Shown one piece after another: positions 32,833 through 41,740 of a DNA stretch of 44,716 nt; within the stretch, counting starts at the first letter, position 1, and each line of letters starts with the position of its first letter. The position numbers were made by a program, and so were the translations under genes. Origin of the DNA: Chloroflexi bacterium bin125 (GTDB taxonomy: Bacteria; Chloroflexota; Dehalococcoidia; Bin125); the NCBI GenBank assembly GCA_002239025.1, contig MPNM01000023.1, positions 1-44,716 on the forward strand, given 5' to 3'. The notes beneath the pieces were generated by a model. It was given only the letters and a program-made list of their open reading frames with translations, ran no database searches and was not told the origin of the DNA.

Positions 32833-33641
32833 AACGCTTCGAAGGCAACCCTGACGGCGACGATCAGCATCCCAAATGCGAGTAGTCGTGAGAGCACTGA
32901 CTCGCGAATCCTCGACGCGACTCTCAGGCCGATCGGGTTGGCGATCATGGCGCCAATCAGCAAGGGCGGGACATCGTTGAGCGGGTCGCCGAAGTGCTGG
33001 GTCGCCACGTGATAGATGACTACCACGACTGCGATCGAGCTCACGATTGCGTGGGACGCCGGTACTCCCAGCCAGGCGGGCATGCGCATCACGCGGATCG
33101 TGATGGTTGCGAAGAACAGTCCACCGCCGATACCGGCCAAAGAGGTGAGCACTGAGGTTAGGCCTATCACGCCGAGCGACCTCCGGACGGGAATCCAATA
33201 GAGATATCGCTCGCCGCGACCATCGCGGATCATCCGTCTCCAACCTCGTTGTCCGACGGCGCCAGCGTTGCCAGTTGGTCGCCAGATCAGATACGCGCCC
33301 AGTCCGGCCAGTAGCACTGTGAATCCGAGCGCAAACACCTCACGCGGCAGTTCGGCTGTTCCCGTCGCGCCGATCAAACCAGCAGGCACCGCGATCGCCG
33401 CGGCCATACCGACGGCGCGGTAGTCGATTCGCTTCTCTCTCGCCAGTCGCACGGTCGCCAGCCCCGAAGACGCGAGCACAAGGCACATCGAGGCCAGCGC
33501 GACCTCAGCCGGGCTCGATTCAACGTGCCGGGTCAGAAGTACCGGAGCAAACAGAAACCCGCCGCCCGCGCCCACCGCCGTCGCATAGACGCCAACGGCG
33601 ATACCGACGCCAATCAGCGCAACGAAGGTGAGGGGCTCCAT
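32829..33641 (-). CDS. TauE/SafE-family membrane transporter
   Basis: 270 residues with about eight transmembrane helices in two repeats; GGGFLFAPVLL and GIGGGLFFATITIRVM are the paired glycine-rich motifs of the TauE/SafE (sulfite/organosulfonate exporter) family. Helices end with ANPIGLRVASRI in the second half. Substrates in this family include sulfite, sulfoacetate and other small anions; none can be chosen from sequence. It converges on priA and both genes stop at one CTAG. Confidence 0.9.
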   Translation of the reverse strand: MEPLTFVALIGVGIAVGVYATAVGAGGGFLFAPVLLTRHVESSPAEVALASMCLVLASSGLATVRLAREKRIDYRAVGMAAAIAVPAGLIGATGTAELPREVFALGFTVLLAGLGAYLIWRPTGNAGAVGQRGWRRMIRDGRGERYLYWIPVRRSLGVIGLTSVLTSLAGIGGGLFFATITIRVMRMPAWLGVPASHAIVSSIAVVVVIYHVATQHFGDPLNDVPPLLIGAMIANPIGLRVASRIRESVLSRLLAFGMLIVAVRVAFEAF

Positions 33642-33693
33642 CCACGCAGGCTACGACGGGCCAGCGAAGAAAGATGAAGAACCGAAACGGTCC

Positions 33694-34362
33694 CTACTGC
33701 TTTGGAATCTTCGGCAGTAGCCAACTGAGGAAGGCATCTTGGCTGCGTGTCTGCATGTAGAAACGGCCCGGCCCCTCGAGCTTGCAGACCAGGCCCTCAC
33801 CCGAAAGCAGGGTCGTTTTCCAGCCGCCCGAGCGTCCGACGCTGTACTTGACCGACTCGTCGAACGCGACCATGTGACCCGAGTCGACGGTGTACTCCTC
33901 GCCGACATTGAGTTCCTTGAGGTGGATTGCACCGTAACTGGAGAGGAACAGCAGACCGTGTCCGCTGCAGCGGAGCAGGATCAGACCCTCGCCGGAGAAG
34001 AAGCCTTTCGCGCCGCTCCAGGAAGTGTCGACCTCGACATCGGTCGTCGCTGCGAGGAAAGACCCGGACTGGACCAGAACCGAACCGCCGTTCATCTCCA
34101 GCGCCTGGATGTCGCCGGGCAGCCCTGGCGCGATCGTGACTTCCCCCGACTGCTCAGCAGTAAACGTGTTGATGAAGAAACTCTCGCCGCCCAACACCGA
34201 CCGCTTGAGTCCACCCAACAGCCCACCCTTCATCTCCGTCTCGATCTTGATGCTGGCCGACATCGAGACCATCGCCCCAGCCTCGGCCTGCAGCTTCTCA
34301 CCCGAGGCCAATTCAATGCGTCCCAGGGCGTAAGAAGGTCGGTGAAGAATCTCGTACTGCAC
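33694..34362 (-). CDS. AIM24 family (TIGR00266-like) protein
   Basis: 222 residues forming the beta-helical AIM24 fold: LHRPSYALGRIELASGEKLQAEAGAMVSMS at the start, GGLLGGLKRSVLGGESFFINTFTA, and VDSGHMVAFDESVKYSVGRSGGWKTTLLSGEG at the end. The family is widespread in bacteria and includes a mitochondrial inner-membrane protein, but its biochemical role is not established. The gene is alone between the permease and a repeat element. No signal peptide. Confidence 0.92.
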   Translation of the reverse strand: MQYEILHRPSYALGRIELASGEKLQAEAGAMVSMSASIKIETEMKGGLLGGLKRSVLGGESFFINTFTAEQSGEVTIAPGLPGDIQALEMNGGSVLVQSGSFLAATTDVEVDTSWSGAKGFFSGEGLILLRCSGHGLLFLSSYGAIHLKELNVGEEYTVDSGHMVAFDESVKYSVGRSGGWKTTLLSGEGLVCKLEGPGRFYMQTRSQDAFLSWLLPKIPKQ

Positions 34363-34443
34363 TTGTCATAGTCCTTTGCGTTGAAGGGTGTTCGATTCAC
34401 TCTATGTCTTCACGCAGTACCGGTGTCACTTCTCTTCCCAGTC

Positions 34444-34469
34444 GTCATGCCCGCGCTTGTCGCGGATCC
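34444..34469. repeat. Second copy of the GTCATxCCCGCGCTTG repeat
   Basis: This 26-bp unit starts with the same GTCAT-x-CCCGCGCTTG as the copy at 9065 and ends with CGCGGATCC. It adjoins the left end of the larger inverted-repeat element, so two repeat families meet here. Confidence 0.55.
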
Positions 34470-34626
34470 TCCTACTCCCTTCTCCCCCCCTTGCGGGGGG
34501 AGATGTCACTCTGTGACAGAGGGGGGGTCAGCAGGCAGCAACCAGATGAGGGTCTCGAACTCGGACCCCCTCTGCCTTCGGCATCTCCCCCGCAAGGGGG
34601 GAGAAGTGGAGGATTAGTCAAAGGGC
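34470..34626. mobile_element. MITE-like inverted-repeat element (copy 3)
   Basis: Two inverted arms, 34481-34527 and 34566-34604, repeat the units of the 22.3-kb element: CTCCCCCCC TTGC GGGGGGAGATG in the left arm followed by TGTCAC-TCT-GTGACA, and the right arm with TGCC-TTC-GGCA. The right terminus keeps CCTTTGACTAA on the minus strand, close to the CCTTTGAATAA of copy 2; the left terminus is changed. About 38 nt of different sequence separates the arms. The remaining parts of 34363-34683 show no gene. Confidence 0.68.
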
Positions 34627-34683
34627 GGGGCACGGAGCCGTGAGGCGTATCGCAACAGTTCCCTCACTCCCTGTGGAGCGGAC

Positions 34684-35544
34684 TTAGCTGCAGTCGCGCA
34701 TGAACTGGCGAATGGCGTCGAGTGTGGCTGGCAGTTTCTCCGGAGAGCGGGCGTCGACATCGAGGCAGCGCGCGTTTGGGGCCTCGTTGCAGATTCGCCG
34801 ACCGATGCCTGTGGGATGGAATGGGTCGGCGCCTGGAATCACGAGCATTGGCGAGTACGTCCGCTGCACCGCGACCTCATTGACGGCGAAGTAGGGCGGA
34901 TTGATTGGCCACATGCCGTCCCGAAACTCGACGACGAGAGCGATATAACCCTCGCGACGGATGCCGCGCACCGCGTCGGCGAAGAGCGGTTCGTCGTGGA
35001 TGCGCTGGGCGAACGGACCGCCTTCGTTGTTCTGCATGAAGATCGGGTCTCGCTGCGCAGCCTCGATCACTGCTTCCAGGCCCTCGGCCCGACACAGCCT
35101 GATTGTGGGATTGAACATGTCGTAGAACGTCTCGGGCGAGTTGGTCTCGTCGAGCCCGACCGGATCCTGCATGATCACGCCGGCGACGCGGGCTGGGGCC
35201 TGGTCAGCAATGCGTAGCGCGTAAGCGCAGCCGATGCAGCCACCCATCACGTGAGCTCGCTGGACCCCGAGATCGTCCAGCACGGCTATCTGGTCCTTCA
35301 TCGCCTCGTCGTAGCTGAATGCGGTGAGACCGGTCTTCGATTGACCGCAGTGGCGCTGATCCATGCCGATCACAGTGAATTCGTCAGCGAACGATTCGAT
35401 CGGATTGATGATCGAACGCCGCCAGAACCCAATCTCCGAGTTCACGCCGCCGGGTGCGAAGAGCAGCAGCGGAATCTCGCTGTTGCCCTCGCCAAAGACC
35501 TCATAGTGAATCGTGGTGCCGTCGGGTCGCATGACATCGGCCAT
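34684..35544 (-). CDS. Alpha/beta hydrolase with cysteine at the nucleophile elbow
   Basis: 286 residues of alpha/beta-hydrolase fold. It has a normal oxyanion loop region (FAPGGVNSE), MDQRHCGQS, and the elbow HVMGGCIGCAYAL in which C103 takes the place of the usual Ser in GxSxG, with C106 next to it. A catalytic acid and the final His are not obvious at canonical places; VIPGADPFHPTGIG near 240-255 carries the usual acid/His region. A cysteine nucleophile occurs in dienelactone hydrolases and other subgroups. It is divergent from the P450 pair. Substrate unknown. Confidence 0.82.
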   Translation of the reverse strand: MADVMRPDGTTIHYEVFGEGNSEIPLLLFAPGGVNSEIGFWRRSIINPIESFADEFTVIGMDQRHCGQSKTGLTAFSYDEAMKDQIAVLDDLGVQRAHVMGGCIGCAYALRIADQAPARVAGVIMQDPVGLDETNSPETFYDMFNPTIRLCRAEGLEAVIEAAQRDPIFMQNNEGGPFAQRIHDEPLFADAVRGIRREGYIALVVEFRDGMWPINPPYFAVNEVAVQRTYSPMLVIPGADPFHPTGIGRRICNEAPNARCLDVDARSPEKLPATLDAIRQFMRDCS

Positions 35545-35676
35545 CGGTCGCCTCCTGCATCGTCTCTGAGCCTGATTGATCGCCGCTCGGCTTCAAATCG
35601 TTCAGATTCTAGAGCGACGACGTTACTCTGTGTCTCAAGTCACATTTCCAGAGCCATACCTCGTGGAGGAGCAGAC

Positions 35677-37002
35677 ATGGTGATCGCAGAAGCCCCAGCA
35701 CTGAGCGTCGACACACTCGACATCACCGATGCGGATCGCTACCGAGACTTCGGCTATCCCTGGGCCGAATGGGACGTCCTGCGTGCAGAAGCGCCTGTCT
35801 ATTGGTACCAGCGGCCGGGATTCGAGCCGTTCTGGGCGATCACCAAGCACGCGGACATTCGCTACATCTCCTCGCATCCCGAACTCTTCTCCAACACGCA
35901 GATGCTGCGTCTCAACCGAGCGTCGAAGCTGGGCTCGGCGCAGCGTCAGCGTCAGCAAGGCGCCAATCGCACCGGCGGCGACCCCGACGATCCGCCCGAT
36001 TTCATCTACATGGACCCGCCCGAGCATCGACAGCATCGCGGCCTGGTGGCGAAACACTTCACGCCGCGGATGATGAAGATGCTCGAAGACCACTTCGCCG
36101 ATATGTCGGAGAACTACGTTTCCGACTTCGCCGACAAGATCATCGCCGATTTCGCTGAACGCGGTTCCAAGTCGGCTGTCGATGTCGTACACGAACTCTC
36201 GGCCAAGCTGCCTGTTGCGGCGATCTGCTCGATGGGCGGTGTGCCCGAGGAAGACTGGGACCAGATCTTCGAATGGACCGAAGTGCTGGTCGGCGCGGAC
36301 GACCCCGAGTACCGCTTGCCCGGAGAGACGCCAGGCCAGGCCACGACCCGGATCTCAGTCGAGTGGTTCCACTACAACAACAATCTGATTGAAGAGCGCA
36401 AGAAGAATCTGGGCGACGATCTGCTCAGCGATCTGCTCCGTGCTGAAGTCGATGGACGCAAGCTCTCACCAGCCGAGATTCATGGCTACTTCGTCCTGCT
36501 ACTCGCCGCCGGCAACGAAACGACGCGAAACTCGATCTCCGGCGGCGTCAAAGCCCTGATTGATCATCCCGAGCAGATGCAGATGCTGGTGGATGATGCG
36601 TCGCTGGTGCCGTCGGCAGTCGAGGAGATCTTGCGCTGGACTTCAATCGTAATCCAGTTCCAACGCACCGCCGTCGAGGATGTCGAGCTGCGCGGCAAGA
36701 CGATCCGCAAGGGCGAGTCGGTTGTGCTCTGGTACCCGTCGGCCAACCGCGATGAGGATGTCTTCGAGGATCCCTACAAGTTCGACATCCGCCGCGACCC
36801 CAATGATCATTTTGCTTTCGGCGGCTACGGCGAGCACTTCTGCCTGGGCGCCAACTTAGCCCGTTGGGAAATGCGAGCCATCTTCCACGCACTGCGACCG
36901 ATCCTGCCGCAACTTGAGCTCACCGCCGACCCCGAGCACGTGATCGGCTTCCTCCATGTCGGCGGCATCAAGAGGCAAATGGTCCGCTACCGGCCTTCGT
37001 GA
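35677..37002 (+). CDS. Cytochrome P450 (first of a tandem pair)
   Basis: 441 residues, soluble bacterial P450. The I-helix reads LLLAAGNETTRNS (oxygen activation, about 277-289), the ExxR motif is EEILRW, and the heme thiolate loop FGGYGEHFCLG puts the ligand at C389. ATG 35677 is supported by GGAGGAG (35665-35671) 5 nt upstream. The MDPPEHRQHRGLVAKHFTPRMM helix-C region is shared with the next gene. Substrates of this class range from terpenoids to steroids and fatty acids; redox partners are not encoded here. Confidence 0.95.
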   Translation: MVIAEAPALSVDTLDITDADRYRDFGYPWAEWDVLRAEAPVYWYQRPGFEPFWAITKHADIRYISSHPELFSNTQMLRLNRASKLGSAQRQRQQGANRTGGDPDDPPDFIYMDPPEHRQHRGLVAKHFTPRMMKMLEDHFADMSENYVSDFADKIIADFAERGSKSAVDVVHELSAKLPVAAICSMGGVPEEDWDQIFEWTEVLVGADDPEYRLPGETPGQATTRISVEWFHYNNNLIEERKKNLGDDLLSDLLRAEVDGRKLSPAEIHGYFVLLLAAGNETTRNSISGGVKALIDHPEQMQMLVDDASLVPSAVEEILRWTSIVIQFQRTAVEDVELRGKTIRKGESVVLWYPSANRDEDVFEDPYKFDIRRDPNDHFAFGGYGEHFCLGANLARWEMRAIFHALRPILPQLELTADPEHVIGFLHVGGIKRQMVRYRPS

Positions 37003-37074
37003 GTATCACTCGCTGGCTCGGAACAAGTATCTTCACAGTGATCCTTAGGACAGGGATCGCCATGGAGGACTCGA

Positions 37075-38403
37075 ATGGTTACCGCTGAACGACCCGCGTT
37101 GACGCTTGACACCCTGAACATCACCGACACGTCGCTGTACGTCGACTACGGCTACCCGTGGGAGGCATGGGACATCCTGCGACGTGAGGCGCCGGTCTAC
37201 TGGTATCAGCGGCCGAATTTCGAGCCGTTCTGGGCAGTGACGAAGCATGCCGACATCCGCTACATCTCCTCACACCCGGAACTCTTCTCCAACACGCAGA
37301 TCCTGCGGATCAACGACACCGAGTCGATCGGCATCGGCGAGCGAGGTCGCGAGATCAACGCCAATCGTTACGGTGGGCACCCATCCGATCCGCCTGATTT
37401 CATCTTCATGGACCCGCCCGAGCATCGGCAGCATCGCAAGCTTGTGGCACACCACTTCACACCGCGGATGATGAAGAAGCTCGAGGATCACTTCGGAGAG
37501 ATGGCCGAGAACTACGTCTCAGACTTTGCAGACTCAATCGTTGCCGACTTCACCGACCGCGGTTCCAGATCGGCAGTGGATGTCGTACACGAACTGACGG
37601 CCAAACTTCCCGTCGCTGCAATCTGCGACATGGGCGGCGTGCCCGAGGAAGACTGGGACAAGATCTTCCACTGGACGGAAGCCGGCATCGGCGCCGCCGA
37701 TCCCGAGTTCCGCTTGCCCGGCGAAGATCGCGAACAGACCATCCGTCGCGTCAATCTTGAGTTCAACCTGTACAACGAAAACCTCGTCAGAGATCGACAG
37801 GCGAACGGCTTGGGCGACGACTTGCTCAGTGACCTGCTCCGCGCCGACATCGACGGACAGAAGCTGACTCCGCGCGAGATCTCTTCTTACTTCCGTCTGT
37901 TACTTGGGGCCGGCAACGAAACGACACGTAACTCCATCACCGGCGGAATCAAGGCCTTGATCGACCACCGCGATCAGCTTGAAGATCTGGTGGCCAATCC
38001 CGAGCTCGTTCCCTCCGCCGTCGAGGAGATTCTGCGTTGGACATCAATCGTGATTCAGTTCCAGCGCACGGCCACGCAGGATCTTGAAATTCGCGGCCAA
38101 CAGATTCGCAAGGGCGATTCGGTTGTCATCTGGTATCCCTCGGCGAATCGCGACGAAGAGGTCTTCCCCGATCCCTACAAGTTCGACATCCGCCGCGACC
38201 CGAACGACCACTTCGCCTTTGGCGGCTACGGCGAGCACTTCTGCCTCGGCGCGAACTTGGCCCGTTGGGAGATGCGCTCGATCTTCCATTCGCTGCTGCC
38301 GATCCTGCCCGATCTTGAGTTGGCCGGCGAGCCCGAGATGGTTCCCAGTTCGCTTCATGTTGGTGGGATCAAGCGACAGATGGTGCGCTACCGCGCGCAG
38401 TAG
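37075..38403 (+). CDS. Cytochrome P450 (second of a tandem pair)
   Basis: 442 residues, a close paralogue of the preceding gene: the two are almost co-linear from PVYWYQRP to IKRQMVRYR. LLLGAGNETTRNS, EEILRW and FGGYGEHFCLG (heme ligand C390) are retained. The main differences are at about residues 75-100 and in the F-G region (about 210-240, FHWTEAGIGAADPEFRLP), parts that shape substrate access. GGAGG (37064-37068) lies 6 nt before the ATG. Seventy-two nucleotides separate the pair, so co-transcription is likely; substrate divergence after duplication is an inference. Confidence 0.95.
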   Translation: MVTAERPALTLDTLNITDTSLYVDYGYPWEAWDILRREAPVYWYQRPNFEPFWAVTKHADIRYISSHPELFSNTQILRINDTESIGIGERGREINANRYGGHPSDPPDFIFMDPPEHRQHRKLVAHHFTPRMMKKLEDHFGEMAENYVSDFADSIVADFTDRGSRSAVDVVHELTAKLPVAAICDMGGVPEEDWDKIFHWTEAGIGAADPEFRLPGEDREQTIRRVNLEFNLYNENLVRDRQANGLGDDLLSDLLRADIDGQKLTPREISSYFRLLLGAGNETTRNSITGGIKALIDHRDQLEDLVANPELVPSAVEEILRWTSIVIQFQRTATQDLEIRGQQIRKGDSVVIWYPSANRDEEVFPDPYKFDIRRDPNDHFAFGGYGEHFCLGANLARWEMRSIFHSLLPILPDLELAGEPEMVPSSLHVGGIKRQMVRYRAQ

Positions 38404-38424
38404 GCTCCGACGTTCTGGCATACA

Positions 38425-41403
38425 GTGATGGAGATGCTGTTCTCCATCCGGTACGCCTCCGTTCTCGGTATTGGACTTGTTGGCCTGATTGGCACCCTTG
38501 CATACCTGTTCGTGAACTCAGCGTCTGCACAGAATCCCCCGCTGCCTGAGCCCCGTTATGAGCTGAGCGGGCAGATTCTCTCTCGTGTCACTCCGAGTGG
38601 CATGGTGGAACTTTGTCTGCGCACCGACGAGGGCGAAGTCTTGTGCCCGGAGAATCGATATCTCCGGCCCGTAACGGTTGACCCAGATCGCTGGTTGCGC
38701 AGCAGTGAGATCTCCTGGCAAGCGCCCATCGACGTCGATCGCATCATCTACTCCGTACCAGAATTGACGCCACCACCAGACGATTCGACCTGCGCACCCG
38801 ATTTTGAACGCATGCTTGCCGCGACATGGAAAGTCGAAACGAGTCGCAGCCTGGGGACCGCGTTCCATATCGGCGGTGGCCGCTTCATTACTGCGCATCA
38901 CGTCATTGAGCGCCGGCCGCCGTTTGTCTCGCTGATTCATGGCGAGCGCACGATCGGGGCTGCTGTCCTGGGATTCGATGCGCAACACGACCTGGCGTTG
39001 CTCGAGGTTGAGACGCCTGAACTGCTGCACGACGTGCCGGTGATGAACCTGCGAACGCCGACCCAGGAGGATGTCGGACAACCTGTGTACCTGGTCGGAT
39101 ATCCCGGCGGCGAGGCGCTCAGCCTGTCCGGCGGCGGCGTGGTCACGCAGGTCTGGGACGACAACATTCAGACCTCGAGCGCCGTGCGCGGCGGTAACAG
39201 TGGCGGACCGATGTTTGACGCCTGTGGCGATGTCATCGGCGTCGTTTGGGCCGGTGGTAGCTCGTTCGCGTACACCAACTCAGGCCGTGCCGTTCTGAGA
39301 TCCTTGCAGCAAATCAATGAGCGCTGGCCGAGCTGGCCGCGGATGCCGGAATCGCTGCCCGAATCGCTCAAGGCGGCCAACCGTCTCGTTTGGCACTACG
39401 ACGCCGAACCGCCGCCCGGAGTGGATTGCTCAGAGCTGGACGGCGATTGGTGGATCGGCGTCTCCGGTGTCGCCGACGAAGCGAGTGTGCGCGCCGATCT
39501 CGGTCGGGCGGGATGGCGTCAGGTCGGCGTCTGCGGCGCCGCCGGTCCCGAAGACTTCGACAACGGCCGGACCTGGGTTGCCGCCCTCGAGCCACTGGCT
39601 GAAGATCAACGCTTCCCCCTCGATTGTGTGCTGGATCCGGCAAGTCAAACCGAATCGGTGATCTATCAATCGGCGTTGGACATTGGCGATGTCCGCCTGC
39701 TGGCCAGCGAGCCGACTCCTGACTGTCCTGAGCGCAATGAGTTTGGATTGCGTCTGACGTTTGCTTCTCCGCAGGTTGCTGGAACCGACCTGGGCGCGAC
39801 GCTGATTGGCCGCGATGGATCTCTGCTGGTCGGCAACTGGCGCGGCAGGTCGTACCAGGGAGTGACCGACGCTCCTGATGCGCTGGTCGTGAGCTTCTGG
39901 CAAGACTGGATCGCTCCCGCCCACTTCGAGCCGGTCGCGCTCAGGCTGGCCCTGGGTGACGAGCGTCGCTTGATTTCTCTCACCGATGCGCCAGTGGTTG
40001 CGACTGTGTATCCGGAACTGACGCTGGACCAACGCCTTCGCATCATGGTTCGCGTCGATGGTAGTTCCGGCGCCATTTCCGCGTGTCTCAATATCGACGG
40101 CACGATCGCTTGTCCCACAGACGGCGGCGCTGTCCCTTATCCGGGCGTCGAGAATCGTTGGCGCGAGTCGGCGCCTGTGGTCTGGACTTCTCCGATCTCG
40201 ATCGAAGCGACGCCGATTGCCGAGCATCTCAGCCAACCGGTGTTGTCTTGCTCGTACCGGGACCCCGCCGAGCTGTACGCCTGGCAGTTCAACTCCCTGG
40301 CCGGCACTGGGACTGCCGTCTATGTGGGCGAGCGCCAATTCCTTGTCAACCGAGGTCGGCTGCCCGACACCGCGCCCTGGGCAGTCATTTCCCGTGGCGA
40401 GACATCCGTTGCTGTGATTCGTGTGGCCAACGATCCTCGCAATGACATCGCGTTGGTCGAAGTGTTTGATCCCGACGAAGAGGTTGAGCTGGGCGCGTCG
40501 GCAGTGTTCGGCGGCACCGACGAGTCGATGCTGGGGACGAATGTGCATCTGCTCTCCTATCCCAGCGGCAGCGCCGAACGCTTCAACCTCGGCGTGCTGA
40601 ATGTCAGCGCGGTGACCGAGCGGGTGTTCAGGGCCGAACCGAGCGGAATTGGTCGGCATGGCGCTCCGTTGTTGGATCTCTGCACCAGTGAGCTGCTTGG
40701 CGTCTCGATTGGCGGCGACGACTTGCTCAGGGCGGAGGTCGTCGAGGCTTCGCTGGCTGCGATGCGAGACCGCGCGGAGCGGCCGGACTACTCGCAGGAC
40801 GGCCCGCCGGCGCATGGTTCTGCTGCGGCCTATGGGCAGCCGCTGTACGCAGGACCGATCCAGCCTGACTTCTCAGGCAGAATCTGCGATGTCCATCCAT
40901 CGGAACGGCATCGCCAGTACTTCGCGGTCTATGTCTCCAACATCGACAATCCGGACGTCTGGAGGGTCTATGAGAATGACGGCAGCCGGCCGGATACCTG
41001 TGACTTTGGCGACAAGATTTTCATCGTCGAGTACCGTCCCGACGAAACGCCGGAAGCCGTGTGCATCGAGCCGAGGCGCCCGCTGTCTCCCGTTTCCACC
41101 GTCGAGTGGGAACTTGAAGCGCCCGATGGTGTGGAGCTGCTGCTGGCCCGGGAGTTCCCGCGCAACGACTGCCCCGGCCTCTCGTCGATTGAGGAGACGC
41201 GCTGGTTCTCGACGCACTACTTCAAGCTGCGCAACACCAGCAAGCACGATTTCGAAGACTTCATCGTGCGCGTCTACAACGAGGAAGACAAGCGGCACAT
41301 TCCCCGTCGAGACGTCTACACGTTCGCCGACTCCGACGTCTGGGGCTGGAGAGTCAACGTCGAAGAAGGCCAGCCGGTCAAGGTCGTGGTGACGGTGCGG
41401 TAA
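38425..41403 (+). CDS. Large secreted double trypsin-like protein, second domain inactive
   Basis: 992 residues from GTG 38425 (ATGs at 38428 and 38434 are alternatives). A signal peptide or anchor (about 8-37, ending ASAQ) leads to two repeats of a lectin-like beta region plus a trypsin fold. The first protease domain has an intact triad, H159 (TAHHVI), D189 (HDLALL) and S259 (GGNSGGP). The second, about residues 620-780, keeps D674 (NDIALV) but has glycine (644) in NRGRL where the histidine should be and H745 in GRHGAPLL where the serine should be. A C-terminal region of about 170 residues follows. The Cys pairs in each repeat suggest disulfides. It lies 21 nt after the P450 pair. Confidence 0.8.
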   Translation: MMEMLFSIRYASVLGIGLVGLIGTLAYLFVNSASAQNPPLPEPRYELSGQILSRVTPSGMVELCLRTDEGEVLCPENRYLRPVTVDPDRWLRSSEISWQAPIDVDRIIYSVPELTPPPDDSTCAPDFERMLAATWKVETSRSLGTAFHIGGGRFITAHHVIERRPPFVSLIHGERTIGAAVLGFDAQHDLALLEVETPELLHDVPVMNLRTPTQEDVGQPVYLVGYPGGEALSLSGGGVVTQVWDDNIQTSSAVRGGNSGGPMFDACGDVIGVVWAGGSSFAYTNSGRAVLRSLQQINERWPSWPRMPESLPESLKAANRLVWHYDAEPPPGVDCSELDGDWWIGVSGVADEASVRADLGRAGWRQVGVCGAAGPEDFDNGRTWVAALEPLAEDQRFPLDCVLDPASQTESVIYQSALDIGDVRLLASEPTPDCPERNEFGLRLTFASPQVAGTDLGATLIGRDGSLLVGNWRGRSYQGVTDAPDALVVSFWQDWIAPAHFEPVALRLALGDERRLISLTDAPVVATVYPELTLDQRLRIMVRVDGSSGAISACLNIDGTIACPTDGGAVPYPGVENRWRESAPVVWTSPISIEATPIAEHLSQPVLSCSYRDPAELYAWQFNSLAGTGTAVYVGERQFLVNRGRLPDTAPWAVISRGETSVAVIRVANDPRNDIALVEVFDPDEEVELGASAVFGGTDESMLGTNVHLLSYPSGSAERFNLGVLNVSAVTERVFRAEPSGIGRHGAPLLDLCTSELLGVSIGGDDLLRAEVVEASLAAMRDRAERPDYSQDGPPAHGSAAAYGQPLYAGPIQPDFSGRICDVHPSERHRQYFAVYVSNIDNPDVWRVYENDGSRPDTCDFGDKIFIVEYRPDETPEAVCIEPRRPLSPVSTVEWELEAPDGVELLLAREFPRNDCPGLSSIEETRWFSTHYFKLRNTSKHDFEDFIVRVYNEEDKRHIPRRDVYTFADSDVWGWRVNVEEGQPVKVVVTVR

Positions 41404-41506
41404 GCGCTCGGGAACGGCGAATCGGCATTGTTCTGAGTTGCAGGAGCAAATTATCCGTCCAGATGGGCTGATTTGCTGTCGTGGGCAGCGGATCGTGCGG
41501 ATTCTT

Positions 41507-41536
41507 GTTCGGTTTTGTTCGATTCTGTTCGATTTT
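41507..41536. repeat. Three tandem 10-bp units, GTTCGATTTT
   Basis: GTTCGGTTTT, GTTCGATTCT and GTTCGATTTT follow each other without gaps. Together with the five-copy array at 41691-41740 this places T-tracts at 10-bp steps, close to one turn of DNA, which could produce curved DNA. Confidence 0.7.
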
Positions 41537-41690
41537 GCGCGGACCGGTACGGGATTGGGTGATCGCTGTGCGAGAATCGTGCGCTGTTGGGCGGGAACGG
41601 ACGGCGACTTTCAGGTTTTTCAGCGAACTTTTTTCTGTGGGGTTCGAGCGGATGAATCTCCAGTGCATTGCTGAAGATCGTGGATTTGAG

Positions 41691-41740
41691 CTTTCAGGTT
41701 CTTTCAGGTTCTTTCAGGTTTTTTCGGGTTGTTTCAGGTT
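41691..41740. repeat. Five tandem 10-bp units, CTTTCAGGTT
   Basis: Units are CTTTCAGGTT (three exact copies), TTTTCGGGTT and GTTTCAGGTT. On the minus strand this reads AACCTGAAAG; the same motif occurs twice in the HTH/SEC-C gene at about 2119-2137. Slippage is the probable origin. Confidence 0.85.

Noticed and set aside
35251-35676. An N-terminal extension of the first P450
   Set aside because: It lies antisense to the alpha/beta hydrolase; the ATG at 35677 has a strong ribosome-binding site and matches the paralogue's start.
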